64,000 nt of DNA. Origin: Candidatus Schekmanbacteria bacterium (lineage in GTDB: Bacteria; CSSED10-310; JACPHN01). The stretch lies in assembly GCA_016188575.1 (NCBI GenBank), contig JACPHN010000225.1, forward strand, positions 4,002 through 68,001. Reading direction: 5' to 3'. A program made the translations under genes and the position numbers. This document shows positions 1-8,653 of the stretch, piece by piece. The notes beneath the pieces were generated by a model that was not told the origin of the DNA, ran no database searches, and worked only from the letters and a program-made list of their open reading frames with translations. Every line of letters starts with the position of its first letter. Position 1 is the first letter of the stretch.

Positions 1-95
1 AACCCCGGTCGGCCCACGGCCCGTGCGCATCGAGGCTGCGGCCGCCTCGGGCCGAAGCAGTGGACAAGATGCGACCGGCGCCGGCGACTTGCGGG
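1..95. other. Left edge, nothing identified
   Basis: This stretch lies downstream of the stop codon of the minus-strand cyclase gene. I see no ORF, tRNA or convincing terminator in it. The sequence is GC-rich with short self-complementary runs only. Confidence 0.4.
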
Positions 96-3000
96 TCATC
101 GCCGCTCGAGCACCACTCTCAGTGCGACAGGGATATCGTCGGGAAGCTCACCGCCGGTAAGCTGGCGGCCCTGCTCGGCGGCCTCGACGGCGCGCTGCAG
201 CCGTGCCAGAGCGCGACCCACATCGTTGTCGGTATGCGGGCCGACGCCGGATTGCTTGCCGATCTCCAGAGCGGCGGCGAGAGCCGCCTGCGCGCTCTCG
301 CCGCGGACGATCTGCAGATGACCCTCTTCGCACAGCACGTACGCCAGATGAAGGCGGTCGCCGAGCTCCTCGAGGAGCTTGTGGGCCGTCGCCAGGTCGC
401 TCGCGATGGCCGCGGGATCGCCGCCGCACCGCCGTTCGAGCCGCGCGCGCTCGCATCGGTGAATGCCCTCGCAGCGCACATCACCCACCTCGGCGTAAAT
501 CTCCAGCGCTCCGGCGAAGTTCCGCCGCGCCGCGCCGACGTCTCCCAGCCCAGCGCTGATGGATGCGAGGTTGCCGAGGCCGATTGCCAGCGCGCGCCGA
601 TTCCCGGTCTCACGATTGATCGCATTCGCACGCTGGCAATGCGCCGATGCCTCGGCGTAACTCCCAAGCTCGTAGTCGATCGCCGCGAGATTGCTCATGA
701 CCAGTCCCGCCCGTGAGCGGTCGCCCGCCGCCGAGAGCGCTTCGATCGCTTGCGCATAGCGCGATCGCGCCTCGGTGAGCCGCCCGAGCGCCCACAGACA
801 CGATCCAAGGTTGCTCAGCGCGCCGCCGCGCTCTGCCGCTGGGCCATCCTGCCGCGTTAACAGCCCGAGCAGCTCGTGATACGCATCGTGTGCGGACTCC
901 AGGTCCCCCTGCGCGAAGAAGACAGACGCGAGCGAAGACAGGGCCTGTCGCTCGCCGGCTTCGTCGCGCAGCCGCCGGCAGGTGGCCAGGGCGTGCTCAC
1001 CGCCCGAGCGCGCGCTGGCCGAATCGCCGAGTCGCACGCGGAAATCCGCCTCCAGCGCCTCAGCCATGGCCGCGCAGGACTCATCGCCCACGGCCAGGGC
1101 TTCCTGCTGCGCCAGGCGAAGCTCCTGCAAAGCCTCCTGCATCTTCCCGACGTGGTCAAGCACCTGCTTGGCGAGCTCGACGCGAATCGCCGGGCGCCGC
1201 CTCCCCGGCGCCGTGGCCAGCCGCAAGTAGCTACGATACAGGCTCTCGGCCTCCTCGTTTGCATACCGCTTGCGAGCCAGCCGCGCGCCTTCCAGGTAGC
1301 ACGCCCGCGCCTGGCGGAGCTCCCCGGCTTCCTCCCAGTGGAAGGCGAGTGTCGCCGCGAGGTCAGGAGCCGTCGCGCCCGCGTGGCGTTCGAGCCACTG
1401 CGCGGCACGCCGGTGAAACAACCGCCTCTTTCTTTTCAGCAGCCGCCGATAGGCGATCTCGCGCATGAGGTCGTCGACGAATTCGAGCTCCTCGCAACCC
1501 GGGAATGTGGAGGCAGGGGCGCGTCGCACCACGTCGCGCTCTTCGAGACGGCGCAGCGCGTCGCCGATCGCACCCTGGGGAAGGTCGTCCGTGACGAGAT
1601 CCACCACGGATTCCCGCCAAAAGGATCGGCCAACGACAGCGGCAGCGCGGGCGACCTCCCGTTCGTCGCGAGACAGGCGGTCCAGGCGCGCCTGCAGGAG
1701 TGCTTCGACCGTGGTGGGCACTTCGATGGCGGCAACGTGGTCGGCGCGAAAATGCCATCCGTCGGGCTCCTCTGCCATGGCGCCGGTATCCGCAAGACTG
1801 CGCACGATTTCTTCGGCGAAATAGGGAATGCCGCCGCACCGACTCTTGATCGTCTCGGCCACCGACTGCGGGACCCCGCGAACCGGCTGGAGCAGGAGAT
1901 GGACGAGCTGCTCGGTGTGCTCGACGGAGAGGGGAGCGAGCGTCACCGATTCCGTGGGCCGAATCTCGCTCACCCAGTCGCGCGCCGCGGATTCCGTCCT
2001 GCCCGCAACCAACAGGAGCACGGCCGCCTTGCCCACGGTCTGGGCCACGTCGCGGAAGAACGTGAGCGACGCGGCATCCGCCCAGTGCGCCGCGTCGAGC
2101 GCGATCACCACGGGACCGCTCCGTGTCCAGATGCGAAGAATCCACTGCAGAGCGGCGATGGCCCGATTCCGCAGGTCGCGCGGCGCCCAGTCCTCTGCCG
2201 TGCCCTGCGGCTCGTCCGGGAGGCGCGCACCGACCAGCGACCACAGGGCAGCCGCGGCTTCGTCTGCGCGAATGGCGACATCGGCCTGCGCGTCATCGCC
2301 GCCGGGCGCGAGCTCCGGGTCGTAGGACCGACGGCCTCCCGTCCGCGCTTGCGGCAAGAGCGCGGCGACCCAGCTCGTGAGGCGCTCGCGCCCCGATTGC
2401 GGTGTCATGCCGTGTAGTCTGGCGGCGTTGTTGAGCGCCTCCCGCAGCATGAAGTAGGCTTGCCCGGTGGTCGTCGGGGTGGCGACGGCGCGCAGCGGAT
2501 GCAGATTGCGGTGCGTGCCCTGCAGTCGCGTCTCGACCTCCCGCGTCAGGCGCGTTTTCCCCACCCCGGCCGGGCCGGTAAGCGCCACCACGGCACTGGA
2601 CTGCTGCGCGACGCACCTGTCCATCGCGGTGGTCAGGCGGTTCAGCTCATTCTCCCGGCCCACCAGCGTGGTCTCCGTCCCGAGCAGCTCGTAGGCCCCG
2701 AGCGGATGGGCCTCCCGAAGCTCCTCGAGCACGACGTACGACTGCAGCGGCTCGGCCCGGTCCGGCAGGAGGATCGGCGGCTGCGCAGTGACCGCGAAGA
2801 GCCCGCGAAAGTGACGGTACGTCTCGTAGGAAACCAGGACCTTCCCGGGCGGGCAGAGGTGCTCGAGCCGCTCGACGAGACTGACCGTGCTCCCGACGAT
2901 GGTTTCCTCGCTGCCGTCGCCGCGGGCGATCGAGCTTACCAGCGCGCGCCCCGTCGTGATGCCGACCCGCAGGGCGAGATGGGGAAACCCGTCCGCCGCA

Positions 3001-3416
3001 AGCGTCTGGTTGAGCTGCTCGATTTGCGCTTGAAAGGCCAGGGCCGCGCGCGTCGCCTGCGAAGGGTCGCTGTCCGAGGCCTGTGCCAGCCCGAAGACCG
3101 CCATGACGGCGTCGCCGATGTGGCGATCGATATGACCTCCGTGCTCGGTGATGACGCGATCGGTAATCGCAAAGACGCGGCGCATCACCTCGTGCACCTC
3201 CTGCGGGCTGCGTTCCTCGGCGATGCGCGTGTAGCCGACGAGATCGGCGAGGAGGACGGTGATGGCACGTAGCTCGCCACTGCCGCGCAGGCGGTCGCCG
3301 CCCGCGGAACGGCCGGGCGCGACGGCGGCGGCTGCCGTTGGCTGCGCGGCGCCGCACTGGTCACAGAAGCGCGCGGCGCCCCTCAGCTCCCAACCGCAGG
3401 CAACACAATAGGGCAT
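96..3416 (-). CDS. Class III adenylate/guanylate cyclase with AAA ATPase and TPR repeats
   Basis: A 1106-residue multidomain signalling protein. A zinc ribbon comes first (CVACGWEL then CDQCGAAQ, residues 4-25). The cyclase domain at about 50-235 keeps both metal-binding aspartates (VLLADLVGYTRI and HIGDAVMAVFG). The usual TVN asparagine of the later active-site strand is serine (GSTVSLVERL), so activity is likely but not certain. A STAND-type AAA region follows, with P-loop GPAGVGKT near 280 and Walker B-like VVIALDAAHWAD near 440. TPR-like helical repeats fill about 690-1080. No signal peptide or membrane segment, so it should be cytosolic. By family, such proteins convert ATP to cAMP under control of the ATPase/TPR sensor. 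It starts 18 bp after the CYTH gene and is probably cotranscribed with the polyphosphate genes. The ligand is unknown. Confidence 0.88.
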   Translation of the reverse strand: MPYCVACGWELRGAARFCDQCGAAQPTAAAAVAPGRSAGGDRLRGSGELRAITVLLADLVGYTRIAEERSPQEVHEVMRRVFAITDRVITEHGGHIDRHIGDAVMAVFGLAQASDSDPSQATRAALAFQAQIEQLNQTLAADGFPHLALRVGITTGRALVSSIARGDGSEETIVGSTVSLVERLEHLCPPGKVLVSYETYRHFRGLFAVTAQPPILLPDRAEPLQSYVVLEELREAHPLGAYELLGTETTLVGRENELNRLTTAMDRCVAQQSSAVVALTGPAGVGKTRLTREVETRLQGTHRNLHPLRAVATPTTTGQAYFMLREALNNAARLHGMTPQSGRERLTSWVAALLPQARTGGRRSYDPELAPGGDDAQADVAIRADEAAAALWSLVGARLPDEPQGTAEDWAPRDLRNRAIAALQWILRIWTRSGPVVIALDAAHWADAASLTFFRDVAQTVGKAAVLLLVAGRTESAARDWVSEIRPTESVTLAPLSVEHTEQLVHLLLQPVRGVPQSVAETIKSRCGGIPYFAEEIVRSLADTGAMAEEPDGWHFRADHVAAIEVPTTVEALLQARLDRLSRDEREVARAAAVVGRSFWRESVVDLVTDDLPQGAIGDALRRLEERDVVRRAPASTFPGCEELEFVDDLMREIAYRRLLKRKRRLFHRRAAQWLERHAGATAPDLAATLAFHWEEAGELRQARACYLEGARLARKRYANEEAESLYRSYLRLATAPGRRRPAIRVELAKQVLDHVGKMQEALQELRLAQQEALAVGDESCAAMAEALEADFRVRLGDSASARSGGEHALATCRRLRDEAGERQALSSLASVFFAQGDLESAHDAYHELLGLLTRQDGPAAERGGALSNLGSCLWALGRLTEARSRYAQAIEALSAAGDRSRAGLVMSNLAAIDYELGSYAEASAHCQRANAINRETGNRRALAIGLGNLASISAGLGDVGAARRNFAGALEIYAEVGDVRCEGIHRCERARLERRCGGDPAAIASDLATAHKLLEELGDRLHLAYVLCEEGHLQIVRGESAQAALAAALEIGKQSGVGPHTDNDVGRALARLQRAVEAAEQGRQLTGGELPDDIPVALRVVLERR

Positions 3417-3434
3417 GGTTTGGTGTGCCGGCCG

Positions 3435-4094
3435 CTATCGCGCCAGAATGCCGGCGCGCCTGGCGAAGCGGATGAACTTCGATTCGCTGAGCTTTCCGGA
3501 AATCCCGAGACTGGCGAGCAGCTCCAACACCGCCGCGGACACGCCCCGTTCATGCTCCGGGTCGAGCTCGACTTCGAGCTCGTATTCAACGTCGCCCGGA
3601 CCGAGCTCGGTGCGGTCGAGCTCCAGATGGGAGGTGCAGCCGCCGGCGGTGAAGGCGTACGTCCGCCGCTCGTTGTCGAAGCCGCCGAGGACCTCGAGAC
3701 CATTGTCTTCCACCAGCCGCACCAGCGCGGCGAAGCGCTCGCGGCGCTCAGCCGGTGCGGGGAACACATCCTCCAAGCGGAGGCGCTCGCCGCGCTGCAA
3801 CGGTCTGGCGTCCAGGCCGGCGGCGAGCGCGCCGTCAAGGATCGCGGCGATTTCCGTCCGCGTCGCCACCGCTCCCTCCGTGCGCCCGCGATCCTTTCCC
3901 GTAAGCTCCCAGACGCCGCCGCCGCGCCGCAACCGACAAACCCATCCAGCCGCCATCAACCTCCGATCCGGCGTGTCGACAAAAACATTCCGTTGATGCT
4001 CGACGCGCAGCGGCATCCTGCCGAGGGCGGACTCGATCGCCCGCACCTCGGTCTCACTATCGAGGCGAAGCTTGAGCTCCCGTTCTATCGCCAT
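3435..4094 (-). CDS. CYTH-domain triphosphatase-like protein
   Basis: A 219-residue CYTH (triphosphate tunnel) protein. The signature ExExK is at the N terminus (MAIERELKLRL, residues 4-8). Alternating acidic strands (EYELEVEL near 172) and basic residues (SKFIRF near 207) that line the tunnel are present. Family members hydrolyse inorganic triphosphate, short polyphosphate or thiamine triphosphate; a few make cAMP. It has only the CYTH domain, without the CHAD domain often fused to it. It sits downstream of two polyphosphate enzymes and 18 bp before the class III cyclase gene. That context favours tri- or polyphosphate hydrolysis over cyclase activity (inference). Confidence 0.85.
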   Translation of the reverse strand: MAIERELKLRLDSETEVRAIESALGRMPLRVEHQRNVFVDTPDRRLMAAGWVCRLRRGGGVWELTGKDRGRTEGAVATRTEIAAILDGALAAGLDARPLQRGERLRLEDVFPAPAERRERFAALVRLVEDNGLEVLGGFDNERRTYAFTAGGCTSHLELDRTELGPGDVEYELEVELDPEHERGVSAAVLELLASLGISGKLSESKFIRFARRAGILAR

Positions 4095-4615
4095 GTCTTG
4101 ACTCCGAGCCAGCGAGGTGTCGCGTTGGCCGTTTCCTGGGGATCATTGCGTAGTCGTCCAATTTTCTGCTGCGCAAGAAGGTGGCAGGTGGGGAGGTCGC
4201 ACAGGCCCCGGCCGCGTTCGTCGATATTGGCTCCCCGGGGCAGGCTCGCAATCCGCGTTGCTCCGGCGTATGTCCTCACCTATGCTTCTTCCGGGAGAGT
4301 CCGCAGGCGCGCGATCTGCTCCAAGGTATCGGCGCGCAACGCTTTCAGCTTTTCTCGGGGGTCGTCGCTGGTGAAGTCTGCGGGCCGATAGCCGGGGTCT
4401 CCACTCCCCACCCTCTCGAGCGCGGCGTGGCATCCGCACCGGCGATCGGCGATGGGGTCGAGAAGACCGCGTCTCGCCGCCTCGCTCTGCTGCAGCGCCG
4501 AGCTCGCTGATCTCAGTCTACGCGCGCTATGGGCTGAGGTCAATGGCGTCTCGATCTTCCAGATCGCCGTCCCGCTCTCGAAATGAGGTCGCCCGTACGT
4601 TGCAGCACGGGTCGC
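4095..4615. other. Intergenic gap between ppk1 and the CYTH gene
   Basis: About 520 bp without a convincing gene. A minus-strand reading frame at 4280-4543 ends in a plausible helical, charged tail (DDPREKLKALRADTLEQ), but its only start is TTG without a clear ribosome binding site and its first half is low-complexity. It may be the 3' remnant of a gene. I see no strong hairpin or promoter. Confidence 0.35.
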
Positions 4616-6835
4616 CTACAGTGCGCCCTGCCGCAGGAACCATGCCTGGCTGCTAAACGGTTCCTGACCTTCCGCGGGGCGCACGCGTTCGTAGCTCCCC
4701 GCCCCCGAGAGGCGCCGGGCCTTGGCGGTATCCGCAAGCTGTATCGCGAGAATGCCGTCGCGTACCTGCCGCGTCAGGGCGGCGTTTTCGACGGGAAACA
4801 GCACTTCCACGCGGTGGTCGATGTTCCGGGTCATGAGGTCGGCGCTGCCGATGAACACTTCTTCCTTGCCGGCGTTGCGAAACCAGTAGATGCGGCTGTG
4901 CTCGAGGAAGCGCCCGACGATGCTCGTAACTGTGATGTTCTCGCTGAGACCCGGGATGCCGGGGCGCAGTGAGCACATCCCGCGCACGATGAGATCCACG
5001 CGCACGCCTGCCGCCGACGCTTCATACAGCACATTGATCATCTGCTCGTCGACGAGCGCGTTCATCTTGAAAACCAGATGGCCGCGCTCGCCGTGCTGTT
5101 GATGCGCGATCTCCCGCCGGATGAGCTCCGCCATGCGCGCGCGTAAATTGATTGGTGCGACCAGCAGCTTGCGATAGTCGGCCTTCGCGGAATAGCCGGT
5201 GAGGTAGTTGAACAGGTCGGTGACGTCGGCGCCGATATCGGTGTCGCAGGTGAAAAACCCGATGTCGGTATAGAGATTCGCGGTGACGGCGTTGTAGTTT
5301 CCCGACGCCAGGTGGACGTAGCGCCGAATGCGGCTTTCTTCTTCGCGCACGATCAGCGTCGTCTTGGAGTGGGTCTTCAGGCCGAGCAGCCCATAGATGA
5401 CGTGCACCCCCGTAGCTTCCAGCATTTTCGCCCATTCAACGTTGCTCTCTTCGTCGAATCGCGCTTTTAGCTCAACCAAAACCGCCACCTGCTTGCCGTG
5501 CTCGCGCGCGTCGAGCAGGGCGCGCACGACCGGAGAGTTTCGCCCGACGCGGTACAACGTCATCTTGATCGCCAGTACTTGCGGGTCGCGGGCTGCCGAT
5601 TCCAGCAGGTGAAGCACGGGTCCAAAGGAATCGTAGGGGTGATGGAGCAGGATGTCGTTGCTGCGGATCGCCTTCCAGATATCGGGCGCACGTTCCGCCT
5701 GGCGCAGCGCGAGCGGTGTCGAGGGGCGAAACGGCTTGTCCTTGAGGTCGAAGCGGTCGATCTTGCCAATGACCCCCATCAAGTTGCCGAGTCCGAGCGG
5801 GCCTTGCAGGACGTAGATGTCGCGATTGGATACTTCGAGATTCTCGGTGAGAATCTGCCGAATGTGCGCCGGCATGCCTTTGTTGAGGGACAGGCCGACC
5901 ACCGTTCCAAAGCGCCGTTGCCGCAGGCTGGCCTCGACGGATTCGAGAAGATCCCCGGCTTCCAACTCCTGGATCAGCGTGTCGGCGTCGCGCGTAACGC
6001 GAAAGGGGTGCGACTCCAGCACCCGCATCCCCGGAAAGAGCGAGTCGAGGTGAGCAGCGACGACCTGCTCGATCCAGACAAATCCGTGTGTTTTCCCACT
6101 CTTGCCGTCGCGATCGGCGGTCACGTCGACGGGCAAGAGCCGCGGGAGACTTCCGGGGACCTTGATGCGCGCAAAACGCCGCTCCGCGCCGCGGTCTTCG
6201 ATCAGCACCGCGAGATTCAGGCTCAGGTTGGAAATGTGTGGAAATGGGCGACCGGGATCGAAGGCGAGCGGTGTCAGGACGGGAAAGATCGCCTCCTCGA
6301 AGTAGACGCGCGCGGCTTCGCGCTGTGCGCCCGAGAGGTCCACGTAATCGTAGATGACCACGCCGTTCTCCCGGAGGCGCGGCAAGAGCTCGTCGCGTAG
6401 TAGCGCACCGCACTCGGTCAGCAGAGTCAGAGCGAGATCGCGGATTTGATTGAGCTGCTCGTCGGGGAGCATGGCGTCGACGGATTGCTCGCGGACGCCG
6501 GCGCTGAGCTGTTTTTTCAGCCCCGCCACGCGCACCATGAAGAACTCGTCGAGGTTCGAGTGCAGGATGGCGACGAACTTCAGGCGCTCGAGGAGCGGCA
6601 TGGCGGGATCCTTCGCTTCTTCGAGCACGCGGCGCTGAAATTCTAGCAGACTGATTTCGCGATTGATGTACAGGTCTCGCCTGGACGGGCTGGTAGCAGC
6701 GGGCGGCAGCGGATCTCTGGCGACGAGGACCGGACGCCCCTCCTCCGGCTCGCTGTGCGCAGCGTATTTCTCGCTACTGGTCTCCGCCTCGCGAAACCTT
6801 CGCTCGCCGGCCCGAATCCTTCTGGTCGTGGCCAC
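4616..6835 (-). CDS. ppk1: Polyphosphate kinase 1
   Basis: PPK1 reversibly transfers the terminal phosphate of ATP to polyphosphate. At 739 residues it is slightly longer than the usual ~690 because of a basic N-terminal extension. The conserved opening (REISLLEFQRRVLEEA) begins near residue 60. The N domain continues with NLDEFFMVRVAGLK. The phosphohistidine region HLASGNYN is near 510, and the C-terminal signature GMCSLRPGIPGLSENI is near 640. The annotated ATG lies 62 bp inside the upstream phosphotransferase gene. A later non-ATG start would remove the overlap, so the first ~50 residues are uncertain. Second gene of a polyphosphate operon. Confidence 0.95.
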   Translation of the reverse strand: MATTRRIRAGERRFREAETSSEKYAAHSEPEEGRPVLVARDPLPPAATSPSRRDLYINREISLLEFQRRVLEEAKDPAMPLLERLKFVAILHSNLDEFFMVRVAGLKKQLSAGVREQSVDAMLPDEQLNQIRDLALTLLTECGALLRDELLPRLRENGVVIYDYVDLSGAQREAARVYFEEAIFPVLTPLAFDPGRPFPHISNLSLNLAVLIEDRGAERRFARIKVPGSLPRLLPVDVTADRDGKSGKTHGFVWIEQVVAAHLDSLFPGMRVLESHPFRVTRDADTLIQELEAGDLLESVEASLRQRRFGTVVGLSLNKGMPAHIRQILTENLEVSNRDIYVLQGPLGLGNLMGVIGKIDRFDLKDKPFRPSTPLALRQAERAPDIWKAIRSNDILLHHPYDSFGPVLHLLESAARDPQVLAIKMTLYRVGRNSPVVRALLDAREHGKQVAVLVELKARFDEESNVEWAKMLEATGVHVIYGLLGLKTHSKTTLIVREEESRIRRYVHLASGNYNAVTANLYTDIGFFTCDTDIGADVTDLFNYLTGYSAKADYRKLLVAPINLRARMAELIRREIAHQQHGERGHLVFKMNALVDEQMINVLYEASAAGVRVDLIVRGMCSLRPGIPGLSENITVTSIVGRFLEHSRIYWFRNAGKEEVFIGSADLMTRNIDHRVEVLFPVENAALTRQVRDGILAIQLADTAKARRLSGAGSYERVRPAEGQEPFSSQAWFLRQGAL

Positions 6836-8399
6836 TCTTGCTCCCCGCCGCCGGCCGTTTGAAGGACGGCTCGAAATCCAGTGCCTCGCTGAGCCGCTCC
6901 CTCACGGTCCGCAGGACCTTGACTCGCGCGTACCACTTGAAGTTACCGTCGACGACCGTCCATGGCGCCGCTGCGGTGCTCGTCTCGCGGATCATGTCGC
7001 GGACGGCGTGCTCGTAGTCGTCCCACTTGCCGCGGTTGCGCCAGTCCTCGTCGGTCAGTTTCCAATGCTTCATGCCGTCGGTGGAGCGGTCCTCGAAGCG
7101 GCGGAGCTGCTCGTCCTGGCTGATGTTCATCCAAAACTTCAAGAGGATCGCGCCAAAGTCCTGTAGTTGTTGCTCGAACTGGACGATTTCGTGGTAGGCC
7201 CGCCGCCAGTCTGACTCCGAGCAGAATCCCTCGACGCGTTCAACGAGCACACGGCCGTACCAGCTTCGGTCGAAGATGGCGATTTGCCCGAGCTCCGGCA
7301 GCCGCGCCCAGAAGCGCCACAGATAGTGGCGGGTCGCGTCTTCGCCGAGCGGCTTGCCGATCGCGTGAACGACGTAGCCGCGCGGGTCGAGCCGCTCCGT
7401 CAAGCGCTTGATGGTGCCGCCCTTTCCGGCGGCATCCCAGCCCTCGAACACGATGACGACGGGGCGGCGCTGGAGATACGCCTGATGGGCCAGTAGCCGC
7501 AGCGCCACCTGGTGCTCCAACAGCTCCTGATCGTATTGCTCGCGGGTGAGAGAGTGCGTGGGATCGCCAAGCAGGGAAATGTCGGCGGCCGAGGCTGGCA
7601 GTCGGCGGTGGCCGGGCGCGGGCGCGGCCGCCGGCGTCGCAACCGTGAGCGCCGAGGTTCCGGAGGCGGTGGGCCCATTTGCCTGTGGATTCAGCCGCGC
7701 CTCGAGACCGGAGATGACGGTGCGAAAGACCTCCAGCGATCGGTAGCGCGCGTCGGTGGCATCGACGAGGTGCCACGGCGACCGTGCGGTATGCGTTCGC
7801 ATCAGCATCTCTTCCGTCGCCGCGTAATACTCGTCGTATTTGCGATGGTGATCCCAGTCGTCCCGGGTTACCTGCCAGCTCGTCAGCGGATCGGTCATGA
7901 GCTTGCGAAACCGGCGCCGCTGCTCCTTCTTGTGAATGTGAAGGAAGAATTTGAAGATCGCGTACCCATCGTTGAGCAGCGCTTCCTCGAAGCTCAGAAT
8001 GTCCTCGTAGGCGCGGCGCCACTGGCGCTCGACCGCCAGTCCCTCGACGCGTTCAACCAGGACACGGCCGTACCAGGAGTGGTCGAAAATCGCGAGCTCC
8101 CCGCGCGAGGGAATTCGGCGCCAAAACCGCCACAGCCACGGCATGTTCTTCTCATAAGTCCGGGCCGCGCGAATGGGGTGCAGCTTGAAACCGCGCGGGT
8201 CGAGCTGTCGCGTCAGCGCTCGCACCGTGGTTCCCTTGCCGGCGGCGTCCCAGCCTTCCAAAAGAACGATGAACGGCAGCCCCGCGTCGCGCGCCTGCAC
8301 CTGCAGGTCGTACAACTGGTTGCGGCATGCCACGATCTGCGCCGCATACGTGGACTTGGGGACCGAGTTGCTTCCGAGAACGTCTTTGAGCATTTGCAA
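6774..8399 (-). CDS. pap: Polyphosphate:AMP phosphotransferase, tandem PPK2 domains
   Basis: A 541-residue class II PPK2 enzyme made of two tandem kinase domains. Each has a Walker A (EGWDAAGKGTT near residue 50 and EGWDAAGKGGT near 320) and a Walker B/lid segment (FDHSWYGRVLVERVEG and FDRSWYGRVLVERVEG). Two-domain members phosphorylate AMP to ADP with polyphosphate as donor. A Pro/Ala-rich linker at about 240-285 joins the halves and makes the protein longer than the ~475 residues of the Acinetobacter enzyme. Both Walker A motifs look intact. It is the first gene of the minus-strand polyphosphate operon and its end overlaps the start of ppk1. Together PAP and PPK1 can regenerate ATP from AMP and polyphosphate. 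Confidence 0.92.
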   Translation of the reverse strand: MQMLKDVLGSNSVPKSTYAAQIVACRNQLYDLQVQARDAGLPFIVLLEGWDAAGKGTTVRALTRQLDPRGFKLHPIRAARTYEKNMPWLWRFWRRIPSRGELAIFDHSWYGRVLVERVEGLAVERQWRRAYEDILSFEEALLNDGYAIFKFFLHIHKKEQRRRFRKLMTDPLTSWQVTRDDWDHHRKYDEYYAATEEMLMRTHTARSPWHLVDATDARYRSLEVFRTVISGLEARLNPQANGPTASGTSALTVATPAAAPAPGHRRLPASAADISLLGDPTHSLTREQYDQELLEHQVALRLLAHQAYLQRRPVVIVFEGWDAAGKGGTIKRLTERLDPRGYVVHAIGKPLGEDATRHYLWRFWARLPELGQIAIFDRSWYGRVLVERVEGFCSESDWRRAYHEIVQFEQQLQDFGAILLKFWMNISQDEQLRRFEDRSTDGMKHWKLTDEDWRNRGKWDDYEHAVRDMIRETSTAAAPWTVVDGNFKWYARVKVLRTVRERLSEALDFEPSFKRPAAGSKSGHDQKDSGRRAKVSRGGDQ

Positions 8400-8524
8400 G
8401 CATCCGGGCGATCGGCAGGCTAGCGGTGCGCCGCAGGTCTCGAGCGTTTCTCGGAATGCTCTACCGCTACGCAGCAGTTTCCGTCAAGGGGGTTGATCTC
8501 GCTGAACCTACCGCCGCGATCGCC

Positions 8525-8554
8525 TTGACAATTGCGCTCGTCTTGTGCTTTACG
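8525..8554 (+). promoter_or_regulatory. Possible sigma-70 promoter for the Spo0M-like gene
   Basis: A perfect -35 box TTGACA (8525-8530) is followed after 18 bp by a weak -10 TTTACG (8549-8554), about 100 bp before the gene at 8654. The -10 match is poor, so this is tentative. Confidence 0.3.
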
Positions 8555-8653
8555 GGGCTGCGATAGTGCCGGCGCCGCGGCACGGACCGGGCGAGCTTGC
8601 CCGGCGCTCGGCGGCGCTGCACGTGAGCTCTGTCATCATCAAAGGAGTTAAAG

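Noticed and set aside
876-2417. Long plus-strand reading frame antisense to the cyclase gene (513 codons)
   Set aside because: High GC content leaves the antisense frames open. The minus frame encodes recognised domains; this one has no domain and an Arg/Pro-rich shadow composition.
4280-4543. An 87-codon minus-strand gene between ppk1 and the CYTH gene
   Set aside because: TTG start without ribosome binding site and low-complexity first half. Only the tail looks protein-like, so it is described as part of the gap and not called as a gene.
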